From: JALNYB01 sp023230065
GTDB taxonomy: Archaea; Thermoplasmatota; Thermoplasmata; Methanomassiliicoccales; Methanomethylophilaceae
DNA: 8,285 nt
Reading direction: 5' to 3'
Assembly (NCBI GenBank): GCA_034006405.1
Contig: JAVESW010000052.1
Span: 1 to 8,285 of the forward strand
Shown: one piece after another, positions 1 through 5,714 of the stretch
How the letters are laid out: each line of letters starts with the position of its first letter
Position numbering within the stretch: position 1 is the first letter of the stretch
Translations under genes and position numbers: made by a program
Notes under the pieces: generated by a model
What the model was told of the DNA's origin: nothing
Databases searched by the model: none
The model's input: only the letters and a program-made list of their open reading frames with translations

Positions 1-871
1 AAAGATCCCCATCTTGTTGACCGTATCTCATTCCGACATATCTTGCAAGGTTGGTAGACGCTTCAGATGTTGCAAGAACATAGTAGGCTGGCATGGCATA
101 TCTGAGTGCTGGCATATCGACATATTCAACGTCTATATCCATTCCTTTCAGTGATTCCAAAGACGTATCGAATGCTTTTTTGACATCTTTGCTTACGCCA
201 TCGATGGCTTCTTTAGGAACCGCTATAGATCTTATCTTCTGGTGTTTAAGCTGTAACTCTGGCTGAGTACAGGATGTTGGGTCCATCTTATCTTTTCCTG
301 CCATTATTGGAAGGAATTTTGAAAGGTCTGATGCTTTTGCCGATAGTATCCCGATCTTATCGAACGAATTTCCGTAATCTATGAGTCCGTATCTTGATAC
401 CCGCCCATAGGTAGGTGCGATACCGTATACACCGCAAAAACTTGCGGGGCAGCAGATCGAACCTCCCGTAGATACTCCCAATGAAACATGATCTTCTATG
501 ACGGCAGCCGCACATGCTGACCCGCCTGATGAACCTCCGCATGATCTCTCGAGATCGAATGGGTTTTTCGGGATGCCAAAGCCGGAGTTAGTTGAGAATG
601 TACCGAATCCAAATTCATCCATGTTGGTTTTTCCGATAAGTTTTCCACCTGCTTTTCTGATGTTGGCGATAGGTGTAGCGTCGAATGCAGGGTGGTATCC
701 CTCAAGAATTCTTGAACCGCAACAGGTTTCGAAATCTTCCGATGTAAGGTTATCTTTTGATGAGAATAGGAATTTTGCATCTCCTGTTTCCATGTCGGAA
801 GTGAGTGCGTTGAACATGGAGTATTTTTTGTTGACAGCACCGAGGTTTTCGAGAACAGATTTCATACTCAT
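1..871 (-). CDS. gatA: Asp-tRNA(Asn)/Glu-tRNA(Gln) amidotransferase subunit A (5' part of gene)
   Basis: GatA is the amidase subunit of GatCAB. It releases ammonia from glutamine for transamidation of Asp-tRNA(Asn); archaea normally use GatDE for Gln-tRNA. The reading frame stays open from the ATG at 871 to the left edge (290 codons), so the C-terminal part is missing from the window. The amidase signature is clear: Lys39 in SSKDN, the Ser-rich CGGSSGGSA stretch at 111-119 with Ser114 as the cis-serine, and the nucleophile Ser138 in STGGSICCPASFCG. The K-S-S spacings (75 and 24) equal those I recall for bacterial GatA (K79/S154/S178). The N-terminus is therefore about 40 residues shorter than usual, missing most of the leading helices. 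The start is set by the ATGA overlap with the gatC stop. gatB is not in view. Confidence 0.95.
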   Translation of the reverse strand, partial: MSMKSVLENLGAVNKKYSMFNALTSDMETGDAKFLFSSKDNLTSEDFETCCGSRILEGYHPAFDATPIANIRKAGGKLIGKTNMDEFGFGTFSTNSGFGIPKNPFDLERSCGGSSGGSACAAAVIEDHVSLGVSTGGSICCPASFCGVYGIAPTYGRVSRYGLIDYGNSFDKIGILSAKASDLSKFLPIMAGKDKMDPTSCTQPELQLKHQKIRSIAVPKEAIDGVSKDVKKAFDTSLESLKGMDIDVEYVDMPALRYAMPAYYVLATSEASTNLARYVGMRYGQQDGDL

Positions 872-1140
872 GAGAGCCTGGGCCCCCTGACGTATCCCTC
901 ATAGGTTTTCATATCTCTTAGTAATCTGTCGGTATCGATATCCATATGTGGTTCGTCCTCTCTGAGAATGTCTGCTACTTCGATAGGGTTGACTCCGATG
1001 CCTTCACAGTCAGGAGCTTCGTCGAGCACTTTGAAATAATCCAAAATATCATCAAGATCCTTACTGTATCTTGTGAGTTCTTCTTCTGTAAGTGCGAGGT
1101 GTGCTGCGCGTGCGACCCTCTCAATGATGTCTCTGTCCAT
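868..1140 (-). CDS. gatC: Asp-tRNA(Asn)/Glu-tRNA(Gln) amidotransferase subunit C
   Basis: This is the small GatC subunit that wraps around and stabilises GatA in the GatCAB complex. At 90 residues it is close to the family norm of roughly 90-100. Family features seen: an N-terminal helix with VARAAHLALTEEE (residues 9-21), a second helix with DDILDYFKVLDE (30-41), then the extended segment with LREDEP (58-63) and a C-terminal YEGYVRGPRLS tail. The ATG at 1140 follows a weak AAGGT-type ribosome site. The stop TGA overlaps the gatA ATG (ATGA), so the two are translationally coupled. The gene is transcribed away from the DUF2284 gene, separated from it by a 242-base AT-rich gap. Confidence 0.94.
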   Translation of the reverse strand: MDRDIIERVARAAHLALTEEELTRYSKDLDDILDYFKVLDEAPDCEGIGVNPIEVADILREDEPHMDIDTDRLLRDMKTYEGYVRGPRLS

Positions 1141-1175
1141 GTTTAAGACCTTAAGAAACGGATTGAAAGCCTCGG

Positions 1176-1187
1176 TTATATTATTTG
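1176..1187 (-). promoter_or_regulatory. Candidate TATA element for gatCA
   Basis: Read on the minus strand this is CAAATAATATAA, about 36-47 bases upstream of the gatC ATG. That would give a leader of only about 10-15 bases. A second TATA-like run (minus strand TTTTTATACATAT, about 1246-1258) lies farther upstream and could be an alternative promoter. The assignment rests on position and AT-richness only. Confidence 0.35.
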
Positions 1188-1278
1188 TCCACGTTCATGC
1201 GATTGTATCGTTTTTCGATTTTGAATTCAATTAGACATATTTGACGTTGATATGTATAAAAATCCATTTTTACAGGTC

Positions 1279-1307
1279 ATTACATATTTTCTTTCTATAT
1301 ATGTAAT
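1279..1307. promoter_or_regulatory. Perfect 9-bp inverted repeat upstream of gatCA
   Basis: ATTACATAT at 1279-1287 is mirrored by ATATGTAAT at 1299-1307 with an 11-base spacer. A third heptamer ATATGTA stands at 1250-1256, overlapping the distal TATA-like run on the minus strand. The repeat sits between the end of the DUF2284 gene and gatC, both on the minus strand. It could be a regulator-binding site for gatCA or a hairpin in the DUF2284 3' region; no T-run directly follows it on the minus strand, so an operator is slightly favoured. In such AT-rich DNA, chance is also possible. Confidence 0.4.
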
Positions 1308-1382
1308 AAGATGATGCGATCTGAAATCGTGATGCTGCCGGCGGTATCAGGAAGTACTGATATTTTCTTGATAGGATCAGCA

Positions 1383-1931
1383 TTAGTTGTAGAAGATCAA
1401 TCCATAGAGTGTGAACGCATCATCTTCGAATTTGAAATTGATGCCCTGGGAGTTCAGGTATGTGTCCATATTTATTCCGAATCCGCTTACAGATGGCACC
1501 ATTTGATCAGGAAATCTACATGGTTCTTTAGGATAACTGCACACATCGCAGTATGTACATCCTCCGTCTGCCAGGGGAAGTACGTCATATCCTTCTTTTC
1601 TGAGCGCATTGGCAAATTTCCTGCAGAGATCCTGGTGGGCTTTCCCGATTTCTTTTATATGCTCTCTGTCTGTGAAATCGATGTCGTTGAATCTTTTATA
1701 GATGACTGCTGTATTTTTGAATCTGTTGATCTCGAACATACATTCTTCGGGTTCTCCGCTTCCGGGAGGGCATCCCCAGTTGGTTCCGAACGAATTGCAT
1801 AGATTCCTGCTGCAGAGTTTTCTGCATTGCGCCATTGCGTAGATGTCCACATTCGGTGGTCTGACGATCTTGAATACGTAGTCCTTTGCGAACGGGTCAT
1901 CTTTCATTGTTTCCCACAATTTGCCGGTCAT
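1383..1931 (-). CDS. DUF2284 family cysteine-rich metal-binding protein
   Basis: A 182-residue soluble protein that I recognise as DUF2284, a family of predicted metal (probably Fe-S) binding proteins common in methanogens and anaerobes; its biochemical role is not established. It carries ten cysteines in two main clusters. The N-terminal set is C36, C40, C45 and C54 (CRKLCSRNLCNSFG then WGCPPGSG), with C64 close by. The C-terminal set is C125-x2-C128-x2-C131-x6-C138 (CTYCDVCSYPKEPCRFP), a spacing like a 4Fe-4S ferredoxin site. The latter is followed by the family hallmark PSVSGFGINMDTYLNSQG (146-163). No signal peptide or membrane segment is seen. The ATG at 1931 is the first methionine. The gene diverges from a DUF116 gene, another cysteine-rich family. 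A chaperone, redox or cofactor role is inference only. Confidence 0.85.
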   Translation of the reverse strand: MTGKLWETMKDDPFAKDYVFKIVRPPNVDIYAMAQCRKLCSRNLCNSFGTNWGCPPGSGEPEECMFEINRFKNTAVIYKRFNDIDFTDREHIKEIGKAHQDLCRKFANALRKEGYDVLPLADGGCTYCDVCSYPKEPCRFPDQMVPSVSGFGINMDTYLNSQGINFKFEDDAFTLYGLIFYN

Positions 1932-1941
1932 GAATCTAGAA

Positions 1942-1955
1942 CCGGGATATAGATA
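1942..1955 (-). promoter_or_regulatory. Candidate TATA element for the DUF2284 gene
   Basis: Minus-strand AAATATCTATATCC ends about 10 bases before the ATG at 1931. If it is the TATA box, transcription would begin at or within a few bases of the start codon, giving a leaderless mRNA. No Shine-Dalgarno motif is seen before the ATG, which fits. Confidence 0.4.
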
Positions 1956-2031
1956 TTTGAGGTTGTCTTAGAAAAAAATTGAAAATCGTAGTACGCATAG
2001 ATTGTTATATCATGCAAGGAATCTCCAATTA

Positions 2032-2499
2032 ATGAACGAGGAGATGACATCAGACAAGGACCGTGTTATAAGGGAGATCCTTAAAAGCAACAATCTATGC
2101 GTCGGTAAATTAGGTCTGAAAGTATTAGCTAGGGATGCTCTTTTGCTTTTGCCTCATTGTATTCAATACAGTGAGTGTCCGTATCGTATCGCCATTCATA
2201 TGGAGAATTGTACGCGTTGTGGAGGATGCGTCATGGGAAAGATCCTTGAACTGAGAGATAAGATAGGATTTCAAATGATCATTGCACCAGGGGGAGGTTT
2301 TGCCAGAAGGGCAATAGAGAAGTTGTGTCCCAAGTTCATTATTGCATCTGCATGCGAACATGATCTTGCAAGCGGTATCATGGATATCAAGGGGATTCCA
2401 ATATGGGGAATACTTATATCGCGCCCTAATGGGCCGTGCATAGATACATGTCTTGATTTTGCAGAGATAGATAGTGCAGTAAAAAGATTTCTTATCTGA
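2032..2499 (+). CDS. DUF116 family cysteine-rich protein
   Basis: A 155-residue protein matching the DUF116 family, whose function is not established. Conserved features from the ATG at 2032: LPHCIQYSECPYR (residues 40-52), the cluster C60-x2-C63-x2-C66 in ENCTRCGGCVMGKI, GGGFARRAI (87-95), ASACEHDLASGI (105-116) and RPNGPCIDTCLD (131-142). The cysteines suggest a bound Fe-S cluster or other metal. Many family members carry extra N-terminal membrane segments; this one has none, so it is likely cytosolic. An in-frame TTG lies at 2002, but I prefer the ATG at 2032: it begins about 11 bases after AAGGA (2016-2020), and conserved sequence starts later. It is transcribed away from the DUF2284 gene, with about 100 bases between them. 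The pairing of two cysteine-rich families may mean related redox or cofactor roles, but that is inference. Confidence 0.85.
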   Translation: MNEEMTSDKDRVIREILKSNNLCVGKLGLKVLARDALLLLPHCIQYSECPYRIAIHMENCTRCGGCVMGKILELRDKIGFQMIIAPGGGFARRAIEKLCPKFIIASACEHDLASGIMDIKGIPIWGILISRPNGPCIDTCLDFAEIDSAVKRFLI

Positions 2500-2577
2500 A
2501 TGGTAATATCGCTCGTAATGCGTCGTAACAAATCCAAAATACGGGTCACAGTTGTTCTGATATTTGGGTCCTAATGA

Positions 2578-2616
2578 TTTACTATATTATCCTTTACAGA
2601 AAGACATTAAAACTAA
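2578..2616 (+). promoter_or_regulatory. Candidate promoter elements of the TPR gene
   Basis: Two TATA-like runs precede the gene: TTTACTATATTATCC (about 2577-2591) and ACATTAAAACTAA (about 2604-2616). The first would give a leader of about 30 bases, the second a nearly leaderless mRNA. Sequence alone does not choose between them. Confidence 0.35.
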
Positions 2617-2640
2617 CTTGTTACTTTATCCTCGATAAAC

Positions 2641-3153
2641 ATGGTGGCAGACAACCTCGAGAAAAAACTCGCCGCAGGAATGAAGGCGATGGATGAGGGA
2701 GATTTCAAGAAAGCATATTCTGCGTTCAAGAAGCTCGTAGAAGAATGTCCAGACAACGCAGAGTGCTGGTATTACAAAGCTGAATGTGGAAACTACGCAT
2801 CTGGAATGTTCGGTGCAAAAGTAGCTCCCGAAGAGATCATGGAGTCATATAAGAAAGCTATAGAACTCGATGGAGATAGGGTTGACTACTATCAATCATA
2901 TGGATCATTCTGTATATCTGTCAATAAATATGATGAGGCTGAAAAAGCATACAACGAGGCTGCCCAGATTGATGAGTCCATGGAATCTTCATTATATTCC
3001 GAGTTTGCTATTGAGTATTACAACAATGTAATGGCAACATATGGAGATATCATGGAAGATCCAAAAGCAAGGGCCCCATATGCGAAGAAAGCTCTCGAGT
3101 ACATGTTAAAGGCACTCGAGATGTCTCCAGAAGAAGCAAAAAGTCTTTTGTAA
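2641..3153 (+). CDS. TPR-repeat protein
   Basis: A 170-residue acidic soluble protein built of tetratricopeptide repeats, which normally act as protein-protein docking scaffolds. Approximate repeats are 6-39 (KKLAAGMKAMDEGDFKKAYS), 40-77 (with an insertion carrying GNYASGMFGAKVAPEE), 82-115 (YYQSYGSFCISVNKYDEAEK) and a longer fourth at 121-163. The W/L-G-Y-A-F-A-P pattern of TPR helices is visible in the first and third repeats. No signal peptide, membrane segment or catalytic motif is seen, so the partner cannot be named. The ATG at 2641 has no clear Shine-Dalgarno before it, suggesting a leaderless or short-leader transcript. The gene appears monocistronic, since a hairpin follows it. Confidence 0.85.
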   Translation: MVADNLEKKLAAGMKAMDEGDFKKAYSAFKKLVEECPDNAECWYYKAECGNYASGMFGAKVAPEEIMESYKKAIELDGDRVDYYQSYGSFCISVNKYDEAEKAYNEAAQIDESMESSLYSEFAIEYYNNVMATYGDIMEDPKARAPYAKKALEYMLKALEMSPEEAKSLL

Positions 3154-3167
3154 ACCCATTGGACTTT

Positions 3168-3207
3168 CGACCTTCAGGTCGGGTCTCTTTTCATTTTCAT
3201 TTTCATA
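3168..3207 (+). terminator. Hairpin and T-rich terminator after the TPR gene
   Basis: CGACCT (3168-3173) pairs with AGGTCG (3176-3181), forming a short GC stem starting about 15 bases after the stop codon. It is followed by a T-rich tract with three TTTTCA repeats (about 3188-3205). This resembles an intrinsic terminator; in archaea the T-tract alone may suffice. Confidence 0.6.
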
Positions 3208-3212
3208 TCTTA

Positions 3213-3226
3213 TAGACATTTGTCTA
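3213..3226. promoter_or_regulatory. Distal copy of the TAGACA-N2-TGTCTA palindrome (candidate operator)
   Basis: TAGACA-TT-TGTCTA is a perfect 6-2-6 inverted repeat, with its centre 123 bases upstream of the matching site near the amt TATA box. The same arms in both sites, only in this control region, suggest one dimeric regulator binding both. A second TATA-like run (TTTATATAG, 3268-3276) lies about 40 bases downstream of this copy. Confidence 0.6.
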
Positions 3227-3323
3227 GTTTACATTTTAATTTGCTCTATGTGTTTAGGTTTTTTGCGTTTTATATAGCTTTTTAATTTAATTATTGAGAA
3301 ATATTATTCATTTAATGATAATA

Positions 3324-3331
3324 TTTATATA
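3324..3331 (+). promoter_or_regulatory. TATA box of the amt-glnK operon
   Basis: TTTATATA lies where transcription would be expected to start near 3352-3356, giving a leader of about 32-36 bases before the amt ATG at 3388. An imperfect AT-rich inverted repeat (AATATTAT at 3300-3307, ATAATATT at 3318-3325) overlaps its upstream side. Confidence 0.6.
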
Positions 3332-3334
3332 CAT

Positions 3335-3350
3335 TTAGACAATTGTCTAA
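3335..3350. promoter_or_regulatory. Proximal 16-bp palindrome in the amt promoter (candidate operator)
   Basis: TTAGACAATTGTCTAA is its own reverse complement over 16 bases and shares the TAGACA-N2-TGTCTA core with the site at 3213-3226. It lies immediately downstream of the TATA box, covering about -18 to -2 relative to the expected start. A bound protein there would block transcription initiation. The natural guess is a nitrogen-responsive repressor, but the sequence differs from the GGAA-N6-TTCC operator known for methanogen NrpR. Confidence 0.7.
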
Positions 3351-3387
3351 TTAATACTTATTATTCGTAATAAATGAGGCGAATTAA

Positions 3388-4704
3388 ATGAAAATGATGA
3401 CAAAAATCACTATGGCTGCTGTTGCAATATTTGCAATGGTTTCGGTTGTGTTATTATCTGCTCCTTTTTCATCTGCAGATGCAGGTGATGTGGCTGATGT
3501 TGCAGGGGCAAATATTTCGTGGGTCCTGGTGAGTTCTGCATTAGTTTTCATCATGGTTCCTGGAATAGCACTGTTCTATGGAGGGATGCTCAGAAAGCAG
3601 AGTATGACCTCAATGATCACACAGACACTTATTGCCATAGGTGTGATGACCATCATGTGGGTGGCCGTTGGTTATTCTTTAGCATTCAGTGGTGACGGGG
3701 CCATAATCGGAAATCTTTCTCATGTATTTTTGGAGGGTGTGACGACAACAACAACCGGATCAGGAATATCCGATGCAGAGTTTGCACTCTTTCAAATGAT
3801 GTTCGCATTGGTAACTGCAGCTATCGTACTCGGAGCATGTGCTGAGCGCATAAGATACACTGCAATGGTCTGGTTTTTAGCAATATGGTCGATTCTTGTC
3901 TATGCACCCATGGCCCATTGGGTCTGGGGCGGAGGATTGTTCGATCAGTATCTCACGGTCCTAGACTTCGCAGGAGGGACAGTTGTTCATATCTGTGCAG
4001 GAGTAACAGGTTTGGCGCTTGTTGCCTTTGCAGGTAGAAGAAGTGACAGGGCTTTTAAAACTCGCGCGCACAATATTCCGTTCGCATTCCTTGGGTGCAT
4101 GTTCCTTTGGTTTGGATGGTTTGGTTTCAACGGGGGATCTGGATTGGCGGCTGACGGAGTCGCTGTCAACGCCATCCTTGTATCCCAGATATCGGCAGCA
4201 TGTGCAATGATGGCATGGGCTGCTGTTCAATACCTCACAGTAGGACGTGTAGGTGTATTGGGTATGATAGCCGGCGGCATCGCAGGATTGGTTGCGATAA
4301 CTCCGGCAGCAGGATATGTCGGTATCTGGGAGTCTATGCTCATCGGAACAGTGGGCGGAATATTGTGCTACTATTCTGTAAGCTACATCAGGAATAAGAC
4401 GAATGTAGATGATGCTTTGGATGTCTTCGCGGTTCACGGAGTAGGCGGTATATGGGGCGCTATTGCAACAGGAATATTCGCGCGTCCGGAAATGACCGGT
4501 GGGATATCAGGTCTTTTATATGGCGGAACAAATCTTTTCGTAGGACAGATAATAGCTGTAATTGCAACGATAGTATTCTGCTTCACGGTATCATACTTGA
4601 TTATCTGGCTCTTATCTAAGTTTATGAGAGTACGCTGTACAGAAGAAGAGGAAAGAATAGGTCAGGATCTTGCAGAGCATGGAGAGCCTGCATATTCTAT
4701 GTGA
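3388..4704 (+). CDS. amt: Ammonium transporter Amt
   Basis: An Amt/Mep/Rh-family channel that moves ammonium across the cytoplasmic membrane for assimilation. The 438 residues begin with a signal-peptide-like segment, with likely cleavage after SSA near residue 30, followed by about 11 hydrophobic helices starting with ISWVLVSSALVFIMVPGIALFYGG (43-66). Key pore residues are present: Asp193 and His201 in DFAGGTVVH, His350 in VHGVGGIWG, Phe247 and Ser251 in WFGWFGFNGGS, Phe135/Phe139 of the outer gate, and Trp178/Trp180. The D-to-H spacing of 8 and H-to-H spacing of 149 match E. coli AmtB (8 and 150). The C-terminal tail EEEERIGQDLAEHGEPAYSM is the usual regulatory tail. A GAGG motif (3376-3379) lies about 8 bases before the ATG. 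glnK follows 10 bases after the stop. Confidence 0.97.
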   Translation: MKMMTKITMAAVAIFAMVSVVLLSAPFSSADAGDVADVAGANISWVLVSSALVFIMVPGIALFYGGMLRKQSMTSMITQTLIAIGVMTIMWVAVGYSLAFSGDGAIIGNLSHVFLEGVTTTTTGSGISDAEFALFQMMFALVTAAIVLGACAERIRYTAMVWFLAIWSILVYAPMAHWVWGGGLFDQYLTVLDFAGGTVVHICAGVTGLALVAFAGRRSDRAFKTRAHNIPFAFLGCMFLWFGWFGFNGGSGLAADGVAVNAILVSQISAACAMMAWAAVQYLTVGRVGVLGMIAGGIAGLVAITPAAGYVGIWESMLIGTVGGILCYYSVSYIRNKTNVDDALDVFAVHGVGGIWGAIATGIFARPEMTGGISGLLYGGTNLFVGQIIAVIATIVFCFTVSYLIIWLLSKFMRVRCTEEEERIGQDLAEHGEPAYSM

Positions 4705-4714
4705 GGTGACTAAA

Positions 4715-5032
4715 ATGAAGATGATTATAGCAATAGTGCGTCCTGAGAAGTGTCAGGCTGTGAAGGATGCGCTTAAGGCTAAAGGTGTCAACGGAATGAC
4801 TATCACTCATGTTGTAGGCCGTGGAACGCAGGCGGGAATAAAATTCACCAATAGGATCGGAGATTTTCTCGTTGATGAAATCGAGAAGATCAAGATCGAA
4901 GTGGTCATCGAAGACGATTCTAATGAGGAGTGCGTGATCAAGACGATAACCGATACGGCCAATACAGGAAAGCCTGGTGATGGAAGGATAATCGTAGTTC
5001 CTGTAGAGAAGTTCTTACAAATAAGGTCATAA
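4715..5032 (+). CDS. glnK: Nitrogen regulatory protein PII (GlnK)
   Basis: A trimeric PII signal protein that binds ATP/ADP and 2-oxoglutarate and docks on Amt to close it when nitrogen is ample. It is 105 residues from the ATG at 4715. That start is set by an excellent ribosome site GAGGTGA (4703-4709) overlapping the amt stop codon; an earlier in-frame ATG lies inside amt and is unlikely. Visible features: N-terminal MKMIIAIVRPEK, T-loop region GRGTQAGIKF to IEK (35-58) with Gln39 and Arg47, the B-loop TGKPGDGRI (84-92) and C-terminal QIRS with Arg104. Position 51, the uridylylated Tyr of enteric PII, is Phe, and position 46 is Asn, so uridylylation is not expected. Arg47, the residue that enters the Amt pore in E. 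coli GlnK, is kept. Its position next to amt identifies it as GlnK rather than NifI. Confidence 0.96.
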   Translation: MKMIIAIVRPEKCQAVKDALKAKGVNGMTITHVVGRGTQAGIKFTNRIGDFLVDEIEKIKIEVVIEDDSNEECVIKTITDTANTGKPGDGRIIVVPVEKFLQIRS

Positions 5033-5040
5033 TTTGGATT

Positions 5041-5098
5041 ATTTTTTTAAAACCATTTACCGAACGTCATAGATGTACGTCCGGGGTTCTTATTTTTC
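5041..5098 (+). terminator. Terminator region of amt-glnK
   Basis: A run of seven T (5042-5048) starts about 9 bases after the glnK stop and is enough for archaeal termination. It is followed by a hairpin with arms CCGAACGT (5060-5067) and ACGTCCGG (5077-5084), one mismatch, optionally extended by AACC/GGTT, and a further T-rich stretch (about 5087-5098). Confidence 0.6.
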
Positions 5099-5144
5099 AA
5101 TTTACTTAAGAAAAACCTTGATGTATAAAATTAACAAGAAGAAA

Positions 5145-5222
5145 TGGTAGCGAGGGATCGATTTGAACGATCGGTCTCCGGGTTATGAGCCCGACGGGAT
5201 ATCCTGGCTACCCTACCTCGCT
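5145..5222 (-). tRNA. Initiator tRNA-Met (CAT anticodon)
   Basis: Read on the minus strand, the 75-base body (5148-5222) folds into a full cloverleaf and the 3' CCA is encoded (5145-5147). The acceptor stem is AGCGAGG with CCTCGCT (7 bp). The D stem is GGGT/ATCC. The anticodon arm is TCGGG-CTCATAA-CCCGG with anticodon CAT, and the T arm is GATCG-TTCAAAT-CGATC. Two hallmarks mark the archaeal/eukaryal initiator rather than elongator Met or Ile-CAU: the A1:U72 first pair and three consecutive G:C pairs at 29-31/39-41. It stands alone with its own promoter, opposite in strand to glnK. No intron is present. Confidence 0.95.
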
Positions 5223-5246
5223 ATAATGTACACTAACAGCATTAGG

Positions 5247-5260
5247 TATAAAAACTTTCC
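5247..5260 (-). promoter_or_regulatory. BRE and TATA box of the initiator tRNA gene
   Basis: On the minus strand this reads GGAAAG (BRE, 5255-5260) then TTTTTATA (TATA, 5247-5254), centred about 28 bases upstream of tRNA position 1. This is the canonical archaeal arrangement and the clearest promoter in the window. Confidence 0.75.
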
Positions 5261-5291
5261 ATAAAAACATATAATGTATCTACACAGTTAA

Positions 5292-5321
5292 AATACGATT
5301 TGAAGCAATAAAAATCGTATT
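5292..5321 (-). terminator. 10-bp perfect hairpin, likely terminator of rnhB-SCP2
   Basis: AATACGATTT (5292-5301) and AAATCGTATT (5312-5321) are exact reverse complements with a 10-base loop. On the minus strand the hairpin begins about 55 bases after the SCP2 stop and is followed by TTTTAACTG, as in an intrinsic terminator. It would also separate that transcript from the initiator tRNA gene downstream. A role as a regulator site cannot be excluded. Confidence 0.55.
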
Positions 5322-5376
5322 CAAGTGACTATAGTTTGCATCCAATCCGATATAATCAATCAAAACAGATTATAAC

Positions 5377-5709
5377 TTAGAAGAATTTTCTCAGAAACAT
5401 GACATCTTGAATTTTTCCTTTGATGGTGATCTTTTTCATAATGTATGCTTTCATAGGTCTGAGAGTTCCATCTATGAGTGCCTGAAGGTTTTCAGAGGTA
5501 GAGATCAGTGTTATATCAGCCTCTTCAAGGAGTTCGTCTTTGAAGTTTGTAATCTGAGCATTCTCTATTTTCATAGAATATTTCTCAGTGACAAGATCTA
5601 TATTGATGGTCTTTTTAAGAGGCATCACTTCTTTCTTTATATCTTCATTTTTTTCCATTTTTTTATGGAATTTATCGATCAGGTTCTGAATTGAATCATG
5701 CATGCTCAT
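5377..5709 (-). CDS. SCP2 sterol-carrier domain protein
   Basis: A 110-residue stand-alone SCP2-type domain. The family forms a hydrophobic pocket for lipids or acyl groups; the ligand in an archaeon is unknown. The recognisable part is the C-terminal half, ADITLISTSENLQALIDGTLRP followed by KAYIMKKITIKGKIQDVMFLRKFF (about 64-110), typical of the last strands and helices of the fold. The first 30 residues form a charged amphipathic helix. The start is chosen at the ATG at 5709 because GGTGA lies five bases upstream and overlaps the rnhB stop TGA, implying coupled translation. In-frame TTG (5721) and GTG (5718) starts exist but lack such a site. It is in an operon behind rnhB; the functional link is unclear. 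Confidence 0.8.
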   Translation of the reverse strand: MSMHDSIQNLIDKFHKKMEKNEDIKKEVMPLKKTINIDLVTEKYSMKIENAQITNFKDELLEEADITLISTSENLQALIDGTLRPMKAYIMKKITIKGKIQDVMFLRKFF

Positions 5710-5714
5710 AGTAT

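Noticed and set aside
496..890. Overlapping frames of 114 and 130 codons in the gatA region
   Set aside because: The true gatA frame is continuous here and carries the catalytic motifs; these frames are by-products.
1311..1802. 163-codon open frame on the plus strand over the DUF2284 gene
   Set aside because: It is the antisense of a clearly conserved cysteine-rich protein, and its translation shows no family motif.
2002..2031. TTG start extending the DUF116 protein by 10 residues
   Set aside because: The stretch overlaps TATA-like sequence and the ATG at 2032 is a better start.
3182..3387. NrpR-type operator GGAA-N6-TTCC before amt
   Set aside because: Neither half-site occurs in the region.
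3961..4437. 158-codon minus-strand frame inside amt
   Set aside because: It is a shadow of the transporter coding sequence, with low-complexity Cys/Ser/Tyr-rich translation and no ribosome site.
4670..4714. Upstream in-frame ATG for glnK that would add 15 residues
   Set aside because: It lies inside amt, while the ATG at 4715 has a strong GAGGTGA site and begins the usual PII N-terminus MKMIIAIVRPEK.
5145..5222. Elongator Met or Ile-CAU tRNA, or an integration site at the tRNA 3' end
   Set aside because: A1:U72 and the three G:C pairs of the anticodon stem mark the initiator. No integrase gene or direct repeat of the tRNA end is seen nearby.
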